Positions 23,201-33,970 of a stretch of DNA of 64,000 bases are shown piece by piece; position 1 is the first letter of the stretch; each line of letters starts with the position of its first letter. Under the pieces are notes generated by a model. The model saw only the letters and a list, made by a program, of their open reading frames with translations, had not been told where the DNA came from and ran no database searches. Made by a program: the position numbers and the translations under genes. Source of the stretch: Tupaia tana. Lineage: Eukaryota > Chordata > Mammalia > Scandentia > Tupaiidae. The stretch covers positions 63,325,027-63,389,026 of the forward strand of contig JAKSZU010000008.1 in NCBI GenBank assembly GCA_026018925.1, given 5' to 3'.

Positions 23201-23315
23201 TTGGTTTCACAACTAGCATAATACAAAGGTTAGACCTTGGGACGTATAGTCAAAACCATCAGCAGTAGAACCAAATATAAATGACAATCATGTCTGTTGG
23301 CTCTGAGAAAGTGAG

Positions 23316-23458
23316 GGTTATAGGGCATGCACACTCAACAGAGAGAGATTGAGAGAGAGAGAGAGGTTGAGAGAGAGAGAACTGCCAGGGCCAGGACTCA
23401 AACCATGGTTGGTCATGTGGGAGTACAACACCTTCACCACCACACCACCTGCTGGCCC
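23316..23458 (-). mobile_element. tRNA-derived SINE, short form, old
   Basis: 'ataggg catgcacactcaac'-type tail, a long GA block, then 'gccagggccaggactcaaac' and head 'ccacaccacctgctggccct'. No central body. Confidence 0.75.
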
Positions 23459-24128
23459 TGTATGAATTCTTTTGAAAGAGTTTACACTGGGCAAAAACAA
23501 TTGAGGGTATTCGGGAGAAGAGGAAAGTGACAGGATTAGGTAAAATTCATTAGCAAAACTTATCTGAATCAGGTTATTAGCAGTAGTGATGGTGTCCAGA
23601 GTTCTTTGTGTCAGCAGAGTAAGTGGTCAGTCATAAGGGAGGCTGCCATGCTGGCACAAGTTACAATTATCTTGAGAAGAAAGCTCTTGTGAAAGTCAGC
23701 CATGCAGTCAGCCGAGAGCAGCCAGTAAGCAGGCTACTGAACACTGGCCACTTTGTCCTCTGACTCTACTTTTTTAGTATAGAAATTTCTTCTGTGGATA
23801 AACTTTATTTCTTCACACCTCGGTCTCTCCCTCCCTTCTCCTCTTTCTCATATTTATGACTATTGAAGTATTATTCATTGAAAAGCGAAGTCGGTTGAGG
23901 GGATTGCATTTCCTCCTCTATGAATACCAAAGCTTGATCCAATGCCACTTGAAGGGAAAATTAAGTGCATAATTTCATGCCAGGGCTCTTGGCATATAGT
24001 ATTAGAAACATGACTTCCTGCTCCAATTTTAAATTTTGCCCAGGGATTCTATTTGCAATTTGCTCTCATGTATTATATTTAGCATACTCTGAGTTTTTTC
24101 TAAGTTCAGACATTGATTTTATTCTATA
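23459..24128. other. intergenic, between the LTR-like pair
   Basis: Non-SINE sequence between the two related LTR-like repeats. It could be an internal proviral remnant, but no viral protein motif is readable. Confidence 0.35.
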
Positions 24129-24145
24129 AAGTCCCCTTGTCTCTT

Positions 24146-24348
24146 TTTAAAATTTTTTTTAAGAATTATTTTATTTATCTTTTTTTTTTTTTATTCGACC
24201 AGAGACGGACAGAGTGAGAGAGTAAGACAGAGAGAGAGAGAAAGAGGGAGAGAGAAAGTGAGAAAGCAAGCTTCTAGGTCCAGGACTCAAACCCTGGTCA
24301 GCCATGTGGGAGTCAGCACCCTTAACCACCACATCTCCTGCTGGCCCC
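24146..24348 (-). mobile_element. tRNA-derived SINE, short form, with TTATTT tail
   Basis: Perfect 17-bp duplication AAGTCCCCTTGTCTCTT (24,129-24,145 and 24,349-24,365). Tail 'aagaattattttatttatct', 'cgaccagagacggacagagt', then head 'ccaccacatctcctgctggc'. Represents the AATAAA-tailed short subfamily. Confidence 0.9.
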
Positions 24349-24381
24349 AAGTCCCCTTGTCTCTTAAAAGTTTTCACTCTC

Positions 24382-24641
24382 AGGGACCAGCAGTTGGCGT
24401 AATGACTGTATCGCCGGACTCCCATGTAGTCAACCGCAGTTCGAGTCCCGGACCTGGTGGCTTAAACTCACACTGGGCGCATGTACATGTGTGCCCAAGA
24501 TCCCAAGAGGAGAATGGAGGAGAAGGGATTGCAGCATGGCCATCCCCCCTGGGGGGTGATTTCTCATTTTCTGTCTCTGTCTCTGTCTTTCTGGTGAGCG
24601 CAGGTGCCTTATAGCAAGATCCTCTTTGAAAAAAAAAAAAA
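24382..24641 (+). mobile_element. tRNA-derived SINE, young-type
   Basis: Flanked by AGTTTTCACTCT / AGTCTTCACTCT. Head 'gggaccagcagttggcgtaa' and B box 'gttcgagtcccggacctggt' are intact. Inserted about 15 bp from the short copy next door. Confidence 0.92.
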
Positions 24642-25356
24642 GTCTTCACTCTTAGAGCCCTCTGTCCTGTTCCTACCTGGACTGGTGGCTCTTCATCCAC
24701 TACACAGCTGTCCTCATGAGACCTTCTTAACACTTTGTTTGGGCTGTTTTTAGTATTTCATGCACCTTCCTGGTTCATTCTCATATTTTTGGAGACTATA
24801 TCTTCATTCAGAAAATACTCAACTTTCTGAAAACTTACATGCAAGAAAATGTATTTATTCTCTTATACTAAATTGGTAAATTTCTAGACTGGAAATAACA
24901 TTATGACAGAATTTTGAATTTACTGTGCCATTACTTTCTACTCACCAGTTAAAACAAATCTAACAGCAGTATGACTCAATTCCTTTTTTTTCTTCTCTCT
25001 CTTGTCTTTGAAGTTTTCAGGATCATCATTTCATCTGGGTATTATGAGAGTTCATGGCACCAGGCGTGGGTCTTTCTATTCTTATTTTGGGAGAGTGGGT
25101 GAGACTTTTCAGCCTGAAAAGGCTTTCTTCTTAAATTCTCAGAAATTCTCTTGTTTGGCTAATCTCCACAAGGCCTTTCACCAACATGAGTTATCTGTTT
25201 TTGTTTAATACAAATGGACAGGAGGCCACTGTTAATTTTTCTGATATTGGTTATCTCTTTCTCCTTTCTGACCAAGTCTTTCTTCAGCATAAAAGTGTGG
25301 AAACCCTAATGAGGAAACTCTACTTGCCTCCAGATAATCAGTTCTGTTTAATTTTA

Positions 25357-25553
25357 AATTATCTTTTATTTTTAAATATGTAACTTACTTATTTAATTGG
25401 CTCAAGGTCATGTGTGCTCAACAAAGAGACACACGAAGAGCATGAGAGAGTGAGAGGGAAAGTGAGAAAGTAAGATGCCAGGCCCAGGACTGAAACCACA
25501 GTTGGTTATGTGGGAGTCCAAAGCCTTAACCACCATACCACCTGCTGGTCCCC
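25357..25553 (-). mobile_element. tRNA-derived SINE, short form, old
   Basis: 'ggctcaaggtcatgtgtgct', GA block, 'gccaggcccaggactgaaac', head 'ccataccacctgctggtccc'. An imperfect flanking repeat CAG(T/C)TCTGTTT is present. Confidence 0.75.
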
Positions 25554-25764
25554 AGCTCTGTTTTTAATTTTAACAACAAAAAGGCAACAAATGTTATGCC
25601 TTGAACAAATGCCATCTTGTGAGTCATGAACAGGGTGGAGGAGAAAAAGGAGAGCCGACAGGTACAGATGACCCATATAAAAAGACATTTAGGAGCTTGT
25701 GTTTCATTTCTGTGATGATCCACGCCCTCCAAAACAACTTCAGACATTTTGGGTTAGAAGAGCC

Positions 25765-25985
25765 TTGCTGCCTGCAGAACCAACTCATAGCCTGTGCTAG
25801 AGCTCACCTGCTCACAAATCTAGGAAGGCCTGCTTTTTACTCATGACTATACTTTGGCAAGGTTAACTCCATTTCAAAGGCTTTAACAATAGAATTTCAT
25901 ACATAATGTGTTCTTATCCCATAACCAAAATGACTGGCAGCCACTTTGTGGATATTGTCAGCATGCCAATGAGTGAGTTTACTTT
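25765..25985. mobile_element. LTR-like repeat, second of a pair
   Basis: About 200 bp with clear similarity to 22,975-23,160 in the same orientation: 'ctgcagaaccaactcatagcctgtgctag', 'aggaaggcctgctttttac', 'ttggcaaggttaactccatt', 'ggcagccactttgtggat'. The spacing of about 2.8 kb would suit a shortened provirus, or two separate solo copies. Confidence 0.4.
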
Positions 25986-26429
25986 CCCACTTGAACAAAT
26001 CTGAGTCCAGAGGCTGTATGGGGTTTCACTTTTGGAAAATGGCCTTCCTGCTCTTCAGTGTTCTCTCATAGTGTATCATAACTATTGTTTTCTCTACCTG
26101 TTTCATCACAGACCAACACTTATCTTCCACAATATTTGAAAGGTGCTTAATTTGCTACCTTCCTACTTTTACAAGGATGAGCTTTTGTTTTTTACTATCC
26201 ATTTATATGATCATTTTTATATGACTTTTGGTCATACATAGAGCAAATATATCTGTTTTTATTTGTTTACACATGATTTCAAACAGGATTAAGGTGGAAA
26301 TTGCTTTCAAGATACATACACTTGGATAACAAAAGTAAATAATAAAGTGAAGATAATTTTTAAGTCCTCAACTGATAATATGGATTTAAAGAATACATAT
26401 ACTCTAGGTAGCAGGTAATAAAAGAACAG

Positions 26430-26622
26430 TAGTAGGCAGTGATGCCCCCACAAAAATGACTACATCCTAATCCCCAAACCCTGTGAATATAACATTGTGT
26501 GGCAAAGGACAATAAGGTTGATGATGAAATTAAGATTACTGATCTGCTAACTTTAAAACTGAAAGATCATCCTGGTCTGAGTGGATCCAGTATTATCAAA
26601 AAGGCATTAGAAGAAAAACCCA
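26430..26622 (+). mobile_element. LTR fossil, MaLR type, first part
   Basis: Reads 'gatgcccccacaaaaatgac', 'tacatcctaatccccaaacc', 'ctgtgaatataacattgtgt' and 'gatcatcctggtctgagtgg', the 5' half of a MaLR LTR. SINE insertions from 26,625 to 27,463 separate it from its 3' half. Confidence 0.65.
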
Positions 26623-26624
26623 GA

Positions 26625-26830
26625 CTGGTAGGGTAGTTGGTAGTAAGCTGAACCACAGTGCTGGAAGCCACATGGCTGACCGTGGGTTCAGATCTCTGGG
26701 CTGACCTGAGATGCACAGGGTACATGCATTCATGCCCCAGATCCTGATGAGTTGTAAAGCTGGGGAAAAGGGATTATGGTGTGATGAGACCCTATCTAGG
26801 GAGCTTCTCTCTCTTGCACATGTATTGAAG
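26625..26830 (+). mobile_element. tRNA-derived SINE, old
   Basis: 'agggtagttggtagtaagct', 'ccacatggctgaccgtgggt', 'cagatcctgatgagttgtaa' and 'ggagcttctctctcttgcac' match the family order with heavy divergence. Splits a MaLR-type LTR. Confidence 0.6.
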
Positions 26831-26950
26831 TGTTATCTTTATAGAAATTTAAATAAGTGGATGATGGAGGCTGAACAAAGTCCATGTCAGAATAACTCAG
26901 CATGAAAAAAACTTGACCACCATTGCTGGTTTTAAAGATGAAGAAGGGAC

Positions 26951-27216
26951 GGGACCAGCAGTTAGCGTAATGGCTATGTCGCTGGACTCCCACGTAGTCG
27001 ACCACGGTTCGAGTCCCGGACCCGGCGGCTTAAACTCACGCCGGGCGTGTGTGCGTGCGTGCCCAAGATCCCAAGAGGAGAATGGAGGAGAAGGGATTGC
27101 GGCGTGGCCATCCCCCCTGGGGGGTGATTTCTCGCTTTCTATCTCTCTGTCTCTCTCTGTCTGTCTGGCGAGCGCACGCGCCCTATAGCAAAAACCTCTC
27201 CAAAAAAAAAAAAAAA
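26951..27216 (+). mobile_element. tRNA-derived SINE, very young
   Basis: Perfect 15-bp duplication AGATGAAGAAGGGAC (26,936-26,950 and 27,217-27,231). A box TAGCGTAATGG and B box GGTTCGAGTCC are both intact, with the CCCCCCTGGGGGG hairpin. The right duplication copy overlaps the 5' end of the next, older SINE. Confidence 0.95.
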
Positions 27217-27227
27217 AGATGAAGAAG

Positions 27228-27463
27228 GGACCAGCCAGTGGCATGGTGGTTGGGGTGGCTAGATCCTGCACGGTTTACTGTGCAGTTTGAGTCTCAGACC
27301 CAGAATATGCTAGGCATGAGCATACTTGTGTGTGTATGCTCAGGATGCTGGTGGGGAGGGAGAATGTGGAATGGCCATTCCCCATAGGAGGTGCTTTCTG
27401 ATTCTCTCTCCTGTCTCTTGCTCTCTCTGGTGAGCACACATGCTTTCTGGCAAAATTAAAAAG
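27228..27463 (+). mobile_element. tRNA-derived SINE, old
   Basis: 'ggaccagccagtggcatggt', 'gcagtttgagtctcagaccc', 'ggccattccccataggaggt' and 'gtgagcacacatgctttctg'. The young copy at 26,951 landed at its 5' edge. Confidence 0.8.
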
Positions 27464-27467
27464 ATGG

Positions 27468-27695
27468 AAGGAGGCCAGGGGCCAAGGAATGCAAGCAACC
27501 TCTAGCTGCTGGAAAAATAAACAAATTCTCCCCTAAAGTATCCAGAAGAAATGCAGGTTTGCCAAAACATTCATTTTAGTCCAGTCAGACCCCTTTTGGA
27601 CTTTTGACCTTTAGAACTATAAGATAATATGTTTACATTGTTTACCAAGTTTGTGGTAATTTACTTTAGAAATTTGTTAAATTAGAAAATAATAC
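27468..27695 (+). mobile_element. LTR fossil, MaLR type, second part
   Basis: Continues the LTR at 26,430: 'ggccaaggaatgcaagcaac', 'ctctagctgctggaaaaata', 'tttagtccagtcagacccct', 'gacctttagaactataagat' and 'gtttgtggtaatttacttta'. Together with the first part this is one LTR split by three SINE-type insertions. Confidence 0.65.
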
Positions 27696-27886
27696 AATAA
27701 TAAATATAAACAAAAGGATGTAAGATTCTGATTCTAATTAAAATTCTGGAGTATAGAATGGACAAAACATGCTAGGCCATGCAGAATGCCATCTTTTAGC
27801 ACTTCTTTCTGGGTGAAGCAGAATAATGGTATTCTGCAGATAATAGCTTTTATTTTTTAATGTGGTTTTAAATATCATCCTTGGTG

Positions 27887-28090
27887 GGACCAGCAGGTGG
27901 GCATGGTGGTTGAGGGTGCTGGACTCCCACATGTCCCACATGGCCGACTGTGGTGTAAGTCCCAGACCTGGCAGCTTGCTTTTTCATTTTCTCTTTCTCT
28001 CTCTCTCTCTCCCTCCTTCTCTCCCTCCCTCTCTGGTAAAATTAAAAATAAATACATAAATAAATAAATAAATAAATAAAGTGAAATAAA
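27887..28090 (+). mobile_element. tRNA-derived SINE, short form with AAAT tail
   Basis: Head 'gggaccagcaggtgggcatg', 'gtgtaagtcccagacctggc' then directly a CT-rich block, 'ctctggtaaaattaaaaata' and an (AAAT)n tail to 28,080. Flanking repeat ATCCTTGG with one mismatch outside it. A 'ctcccacatgtcccacatgg' stretch is a small internal duplication. Confidence 0.88.
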
Positions 28091-29300
28091 ATAATTCTTA
28101 AAAAAGTAAATATGATCCTTGGAGAAAATCAGAAAATGCAACTGTCAAGTTTCTCTTTAAAAAACTTTAAATGCATATGGCAATACTAAATTCTCTTCTA
28201 AAAACCTAAACGAGGGTTGCTATTTTATTAAAAGCAACATTTCTAATGCAACACATTATATTTGGTGCTTGATGGTCATGGGCTGACTGGAATTTTCTAA
28301 CTCCACCTCAGTTTAAGAAGTTTGTATTACTTGCCTTCAGACTGCTGTCAGATCTAGGATGGAATGAACCTCATTAACAACAAAATGAGCACATTTGCTA
28401 AGGGACAGATGGCTTGTGCCATCCTGTTCTTTAACTCCCTATAGGAGTCAATTCTAACAAATAGTCATTCCAAAGTCCTACCAGGAAGACAGTGGCAACC
28501 ACTGGTTAAATCCCTATACCATAGAGGGCCAATAATCTAAAAAAGTCTGTCACCACAACTGTCTCTGCAGTGGGCAGACTTGGTGAATAGATCAATGGGC
28601 TTTCCTGCTGTGTTAAGGACTCCTGGGCACTGGGTAGATCAGGGAGCTTAGCTAGATGCTATCTTTGTAAAACAGGAATTTTGGGTAAATAAATGAGTAC
28701 TCTCAGCCCAGGATTCAAAAAAGGTTGAAATGATATCTTAAGAAAAATATATCAATAAAGTTGTTGTTTTTTAAACAGGGGAGCTAAGAATTCAAGAAAA
28801 GAGTTTAAAAATCTCTGAAAGCAGCATTGCCTGAAGGAAGGTTGTTCATGAACAGCTGAATGGCAATTTTCCTTCTCATTGTACCAAGGTATAACAACCC
28901 ATTTAGGCCTAATTAGGAATTATCATACAGCTTGGGTCAGTCTCTGTCAGATCACCAGAGAAACCATTAAAAGCATTCATTTGTCAGAAATTCAAAAGCA
29001 GTGCTATAGAAATCATAGGAGATTAGCCTGACTCACCCCACTAAGCATGGGGTGAAATCATGAGCTTCACAAATCATAAACCAAATTTTCACATTTTTAA
29101 CTATTAGGCTTTCCCAAAGCCTCTATCTGAATACTGATAACAGCAGGAAGAGTTAACCAAGTAGCAAAAGAAAACACCAAACTCCATTGCTTAAAAAAAT
29201 CTAGAAATTTGGGCCAGACATGATTTAAGTCAGCACTACTACCACCACCACCACAATCATCAAAAAGTATGTTACTACCTGTGTGCAAAGCAGATTTAAA
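28091..29300. other. intergenic, nothing recognised
   Basis: No repeat landmark or coding signal that I could support. Confidence 0.45.
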
Positions 29301-29307
29301 AAGTGGC

Positions 29308-29565
29308 TGGACCAACCCTATAGTTTAGTGGTTAAGGGAGCTGGATCCAATATGCCTATCACAGTTGAAAACCCGGCCCCAGTGGCCTGAAAAACATGCC
29401 AGGAGTGTGTGTGTGCATGTGCACATGTCCTCGTTATTGACAAGATGGAGAAATGGAGAAGGCATTATGGTGTGACTATGCTCCTTTGGGAGTTGCTTTC
29501 TCCCTCTCTTCCTGTCTGTCTTTGGTGAGCACATTCCTTCTGGCAATTAAAAAAAAAAAAAAAAA
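29308..29565 (+). mobile_element. tRNA-derived SINE, old
   Basis: 'ctatagtttagtggttaagg', 'acagttgaaaacccggcccc', 'atgctcctttgggagttgct', 'gtgagcacattccttctggc', A tail. Flanked by AAAAGTGGCT on both sides (29,297 and 29,562). Confidence 0.8.
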
Positions 29566-29574
29566 GTGGCTTAG

Positions 29575-29760
29575 AGCTTAGTGGAATTTTGACTGCCTTT
29601 ATTCAAATCTAGGCTCGGCCACTCAGGTTACTTAACTTCTCTGTGTCTCACTTACCTCTTCAGTAAGATAATGGGTTGGTATATTTTTTTAAAAAGTTAA
29701 TATAAGTGCTATAAGAGCAGACTGATTCATAGTAGGTATTAAATATGTATTTGTTTAATC
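29575..29760 (+). repeat. MIR SINE
   Basis: Sense MIR: 'gactgcctttattcaaatct', 'aggctcggccactcaggtta', 'cttaacttctctgtgtctca', 'cagtaagataatgggttggt', 'attcatagtaggtattaaat'. Lies directly after a SINE A tail. Confidence 0.7.
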
Positions 29761-29821
29761 ATTACTACCTTTAGGAAGTAAAATTTTGAAATGCCTATGG
29801 CTTCCATGTATTGTAAGCAAA

Positions 29822-29892
29822 TACTGACTTGGAAAAGTCATGATGCATTTTTACATAGAAAAATACATGATGACTTTTCCAACAATCCAGTA
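29822..29892. mobile_element. mariner-like palindromic MITE, copy 1
   Basis: A near-palindrome: 'cttggaaaagtcatgatgca' on the left faces 'tcatgatgacttttccaaca' on the right around an A/T-rich centre. It shares arm sequence with two other copies in the window. The right end runs into TA. Confidence 0.65.
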
Positions 29893-30289
29893 TTTCATCT
29901 TGTCATTAAAGATATAAACGTAAGATGGTATTAGTCCTCTGTTAAAACCAATCGTGTTTCATTTTTTTTCTTTTTCTGTTTTAAGAATTCTCCCTATACT
30001 TGCAGAAATTTTTCAAAGAATTTTTAAAGGTTCGAATTTTCAACACTGTCTAAAACTAGAGACAACATACTCCTTTACAACTTGTTTCTAATCTTGAATG
30101 TATGAAAAGAGAAATTTTTACTATATTTTCTTCCTTCCTTATCCTTATTTTCTAATATTATCTGTTCTCTTTTTGACTGCCACTGTCATTACTCCAGCAG
30201 TTTCCTCGTGAGCTATTACAAGGATAATTACGGCCCTCATACTGGTCTAGTCCCTTTAGTTTCTTTGTTGTTTACTTATATTTATAGAT

Positions 30290-30475
30290 GAGCTCGTTAT
30301 TTATTTTGTTTTCTTTCATGCTGCAAAGCTTTCTCCTTTCTCCATCCTGTTAGGATCTGGGGCACACACATACCCTTGGTGTGTTCTCCAAGATGCTGGG
30401 GTCAGGACTCAAACCACACAGTCTGACATGTGGGAGCTAGCCAATTTAACCATGATGCCACTGGCTAGCTCCAGA
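30290..30475 (-). mobile_element. tRNA-derived SINE, old, partial
   Basis: 'tcctgttaggatctggggca', 'gggtcaggactcaaaccaca' and head 'ccatgatgccactggctagc'. The tail side is not clear. Confidence 0.6.
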
Positions 30476-30660
30476 TAAGCTTTTTAAAACACCATGTTAA
30501 TCTCACTAATTCCCAGACCAAAAGTTCTCACAATTTTCTATTGTTTTCAAAATAAACTCCCAAGATATTTAACCTGATATTTAAAGCCTTACTCAATCTG
30601 GCCCCAACCTAATGTTTCAATATTATTTCTCCCTACTTTCTTCTCAAACTCAATACTCTT

Positions 30661-30883
30661 ACCCAGTAGTTTTCAACCTAAAATGATCTTCCCCCCCAAG
30701 GGAACATGTTTCAATGTCTAAAGACATTTTGGTTGTCAAAGTTGAGTAAGTACTCTATTGATCTCTGGTAAGAGGCCAAGATGCTGGTAAAGACCCTACA
30801 ACGCCCAGGACAACCTCTGCCTCACAGCCAGGAATTATCCAGCACCTAATGTCCACGGTACCAAGGCTGAGAAATCCTGTGTC
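30661..30883 (+). mobile_element. MER20-like hAT MITE
   Basis: Starts 'cccagtagttttcaacctaa' and continues 'gggaacatgtttcaatgtct', 'aaagacattttggttgtcaa', 'gaggccaagatgctggtaaa', 'ggacaacctctgcctcacag', ending 'aaggctgagaaatcctg'. Both terminal inverted repeats are recognisable. Confidence 0.65.
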
Positions 30884-31059
30884 TGCCACACTAAGATGAC
30901 ATCTGTTTCACATACATGCTTTAATTTCCTCTTCTGTGCTTTACTTTGCCAATGATACTGATCTTGCTTAGAACTGATTTATTCTTCAATATTAGTTTAT
31001 CCTTTATTCATTTATCTAGCATTTACTGAGTACGGCAGTCCCTGTAAATGCAAAGATGA

Positions 31060-31200
31060 ACAAGCATTACAGATGAGGAAACAGGCATGAAGTAGACAAA
31101 AGTTCACTCGTCACAGTTAGGAAAGGGCAGAGCTGTGATATAAGCCTAAGTACTCTGGGTGTAGTACCCAGGTGCTCCCTCACAATGTCACAGCCTGCCT
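31060..31200 (-). repeat. MIR SINE
   Basis: 'acagatgaggaaacaggcat', 'gttcactcgtcacagttagg' and 'aaagggcagagctgtgatat' form an antisense MIR. Confidence 0.65.
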
Positions 31201-32329
31201 ACTGTTGCTGTTATTAACTCTCAAATGCCTTATTGCTTCATCTTGCCTCCTCTAGGTCTTCAGAATGAAGCTTTCTGCCTTTGACACAATTGCTCTTGGG
31301 AGACCAAGCCATATAGTGAATTTACTTCATAGAGTAACGCCCTGTAGGTGCCCTCAGATGTAGTGCTTCACTGTCACACATTGGTGGTCCTTGGAGCACC
31401 TCTGACCTCCTATCCATCAACTCTCTTTATCGCCAACACTGGTGCCTGAAGGTGTGAAGAGTATCCATCTCCACACCTCTCAGTCACCAGAACTCAGGCA
31501 TGACTAGGATTTCTGTTCCCTTTCTTCATTGCGGTTCACTACCAAACTTTCTATCCACACAGCCCTATACCCTGCTCCAACAGTACTGGGTAGGTGGAAA
31601 CGTATGATGACCAAGCAAGCATCCAACTGAGAAATAAATTTGCTTACGCTATTCTGACACCCCTAAGGTTTACAAGAATCTCTTTAGTCAGAATTTCTTT
31701 GGGAAAGGAAAATAGTCAGGCACTCCCTCTTTCATCTTGATGAAATGATAAATTTCTGTCTCTGTCACAGCCCTCTAAAATCACCTGAAGGTGGTAGGAA
31801 TATGAACGATGGTAACAGGGTTTTGAACACTGGTCTCTCAGCATGCTCTAGTACCCTCGTGGTTGGTGGTTCCCTAAGCCTAGAAGGTAGGGTGTTCTTA
31901 ACAAACTTCATTCTTTTCTTGTGAGCTTTACTAGTCCATTATGGGGGGGAGGAAATCTCATTTAAAACTCAATGTCTTACTGGTACAATTCATTTCTCAC
32001 CTAACAGCCATAGATTCTTTAAGGCATGATTAATCCTTTCAAAGAAACTAGCATGTATTTAAAATAAACACTCTATACACATACAACTCTCATATTGATT
32101 CTATGATGAACATATCATTATTCCCATTTTACAAAGTAGGTATTGGAGGAAATCTGGCTTTCCTACATCATCTTCACTTTATAAAACAGAACTCCTAAAA
32201 GATGTGTTTACATTTTGATCATCCTCAGCACCTAGCAGTTACACAGAAGGATAGGATTGCTACTCAAGAAATATGTGATCAATGAACTAAAGTACTCAAA
32301 ACTTGCTCGAATTTAGGAGTAGCCACTGC
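31201..32329. other. intergenic, nothing recognised
   Basis: A GC-richer part at 31,250-31,640 stands out from the AT-rich surroundings, but it shows no coding frame or known repeat. A MIR-like scrap occurs near 32,105-32,160. Confidence 0.4.
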
Positions 32330-32574
32330 CTTTGGAGAGTACTTTAATTTCTCATGTAGTAGCTATACTGCTAAACTCCAGTAATTCCACATCTTTGCCA
32401 ACACTTGGCATGGTCGGTCATATTTGCTTTTGGTGACATATGTAAAAAAATCTTTGCCTAAAACAAGGTTACAAAAGTTTACCTTTATGCTACCTACTAG
32501 AAGTATCACAGTTTCATGGTTTTATATTTAGGTCTATGATCTACTATCTTAAGTGAATTTTCGTATAACGCTGT
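32330..32574 (-). mobile_element. old LINE-1 ORF2 3' remnant, antisense (part 1)
   Basis: Plus-strand text includes 'ttccacatctttgccaacac', 'aaatctttgcctaaaacaag' and 'atatttaggtctatgatcta', known antisense L1 ORF2 landmarks in the right order. It is cut by an LTR fossil and resumes at 33,248. Confidence 0.7.
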
Positions 32575-33247
32575 AGTGTCAGTTTCCTATGGCTTCTGTA
32601 ATAAATTATCACATATTTGTGGTAATGTTCTCTCACAGTTCTAAGGCCAGAAGACCAAAATTAAAGAGTCAGTAGGGCTGCCATATTCCCTCCAGATGCT
32701 CCCGGGGAGAATCTGTTCCTTGCCTCGTCTAGCTTCTGGTAACCAGCATGCTCTGACACTCCTTAGACTGTGGCCACATCACTTTTATCTCCATCTTCAC
32801 ATATGTTTCTTCTCTGTGGGCTTACTATCTCCATTTACCTCTTACAGACACTGACTGAACTTAGGGTCCACCCAGAGAATGCAGGATAACCTCTCCATGT
32901 ATACATCCTTAACTTAATCACTTCTGCAAAGACTTGTTAAAAAAAAAAGAAATTGCTATTGGGTATGTGTGCTCACTAGAGAGAGGGGGAAAGTGAGAAA
33001 GCACTCTTCCAGTTCTTTTTCCTCCTTTCGCCTCTCCAGATTTTGGGCATACATGCATACATTGTGTGTTCTTCCAAGCTACCAGGTTGAAGAGTCAAAC
33101 AGTGCAGTTGGCTGTGTGGAATCCAGCCACCTTAACCATACCACCTTGCTGCCCCATGTTTCTTTTTCTTTGAAAGGTTAACACTTGTAAGGTTTTAGTT
33201 ACTAAAACTTGATATATCTGGATGCCCATTATTCAGTCCATTACAAA
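32575..33247 (-). mobile_element. solo LTR fossil, MaLR (ERVL-related) type
   Basis: Antisense MaLR-like LTR running from TGTAGTGTCAGTTTCCTATG to a terminal ..CCATTACA. Typical LTR landmarks are present in order: 'ctcacagttctaaggccaga', 'ccttgcctcgtctagcttct', 'ccatcttcacatatgtttct', 'ttaacttaatcacttctgca'. A SINE (32,940-33,156) is inserted in it, and it is itself inserted in an old L1. Degenerate; ancient eutherian age. Confidence 0.7.
32940..33156 (-). mobile_element. tRNA-derived SINE inside a MaLR LTR
   Basis: 'gaaattgctattgggtatgt', GA block, 'ccagattttgggcatacatg' and head 'cttaaccataccaccttgct'. Sits in the LTR fossil at 32,575-33,247, so it is younger than that LTR. Confidence 0.75.
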
Positions 33248-33420
33248 GGTAAAAATTGATATCCAGTTGTTCCAACACCACTTGCTGAAAAGATTATCCT
33301 TTATCCATTGAATTGCTTTTGCTCTTATCTTTTTTCTTATTAAATAAAAATATTTATTTTTACATTCTAGATTTTAATCTTCATCTATTATATCTTCTCT
33401 CAATCTGTTGCTTTTACTCC
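33248..33420 (-). mobile_element. old LINE-1 ORF2 3' remnant, antisense (part 2)
   Basis: Resumes the interrupted L1 with 'gatatccagttgttccaaca', 'ccacttgctgaaaagattat' and 'tttatccattgaattgcttt', which directly follow part 1 in the L1 antisense order. Confidence 0.7.
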
Positions 33421-33925
33421 TATTAATAAAACTAGAACATCAGTAAGTTTTGCATTTTGTAATGATCAAAATCAATGTTTACCTTTATATTTTTGCTTTC
33501 TGGTTCTTAAACTCTTCTCAATCTTGAGAATATATACATTTCCTTCTAAGATTTAAATAAAATTAACTGTGTATTTGTTTCCTAATGCAACAGTTCCACT
33601 TCTTTTAATAAATGTTTCATAATACTTCTTGCTATCTGGATGGGTATCTTTTAGCTTGGCTCTTATTGTGCATTTACTCTTTCTTACTAATTTTAGAATA
33701 AGGCCTTACTTCTCTTTGGTTTACTACTTCTATAGCCCTTTTTATGAAGCTTAACCTTATTGGCTCAACTACAATTTGTTCAATAGGACACACTTACTAC
33801 AAAGAATTAAAATATTCTTCCACTAACAATCAATAATGAGTACAGCAAGTTTAATTTTTATATAACATACATAAACTTATCTTTTGTCTTTATCTCTGTA
33901 GATAATAACATAAAATGTTACAAAT

Positions 33926-33970
33926 CCCTGTACGATGATGGTTTAATCCCTGTACGATGATGGTGTAAGA
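33926..33970. repeat. short tandem duplication
   Basis: AATCCCTGTACGATGATGGT occurs twice in direct tandem, about 22 bp apart, in non-coding intergenic DNA. Confidence 0.85.

Noticed and set aside
26897-27271. Repeated short open frames with SPLGILGTHAHAPGVS-type or CVRACPRSREENGGEG-type peptides
   Set aside because: They are translations of the same SINE in its two orientations and recur at every young copy.
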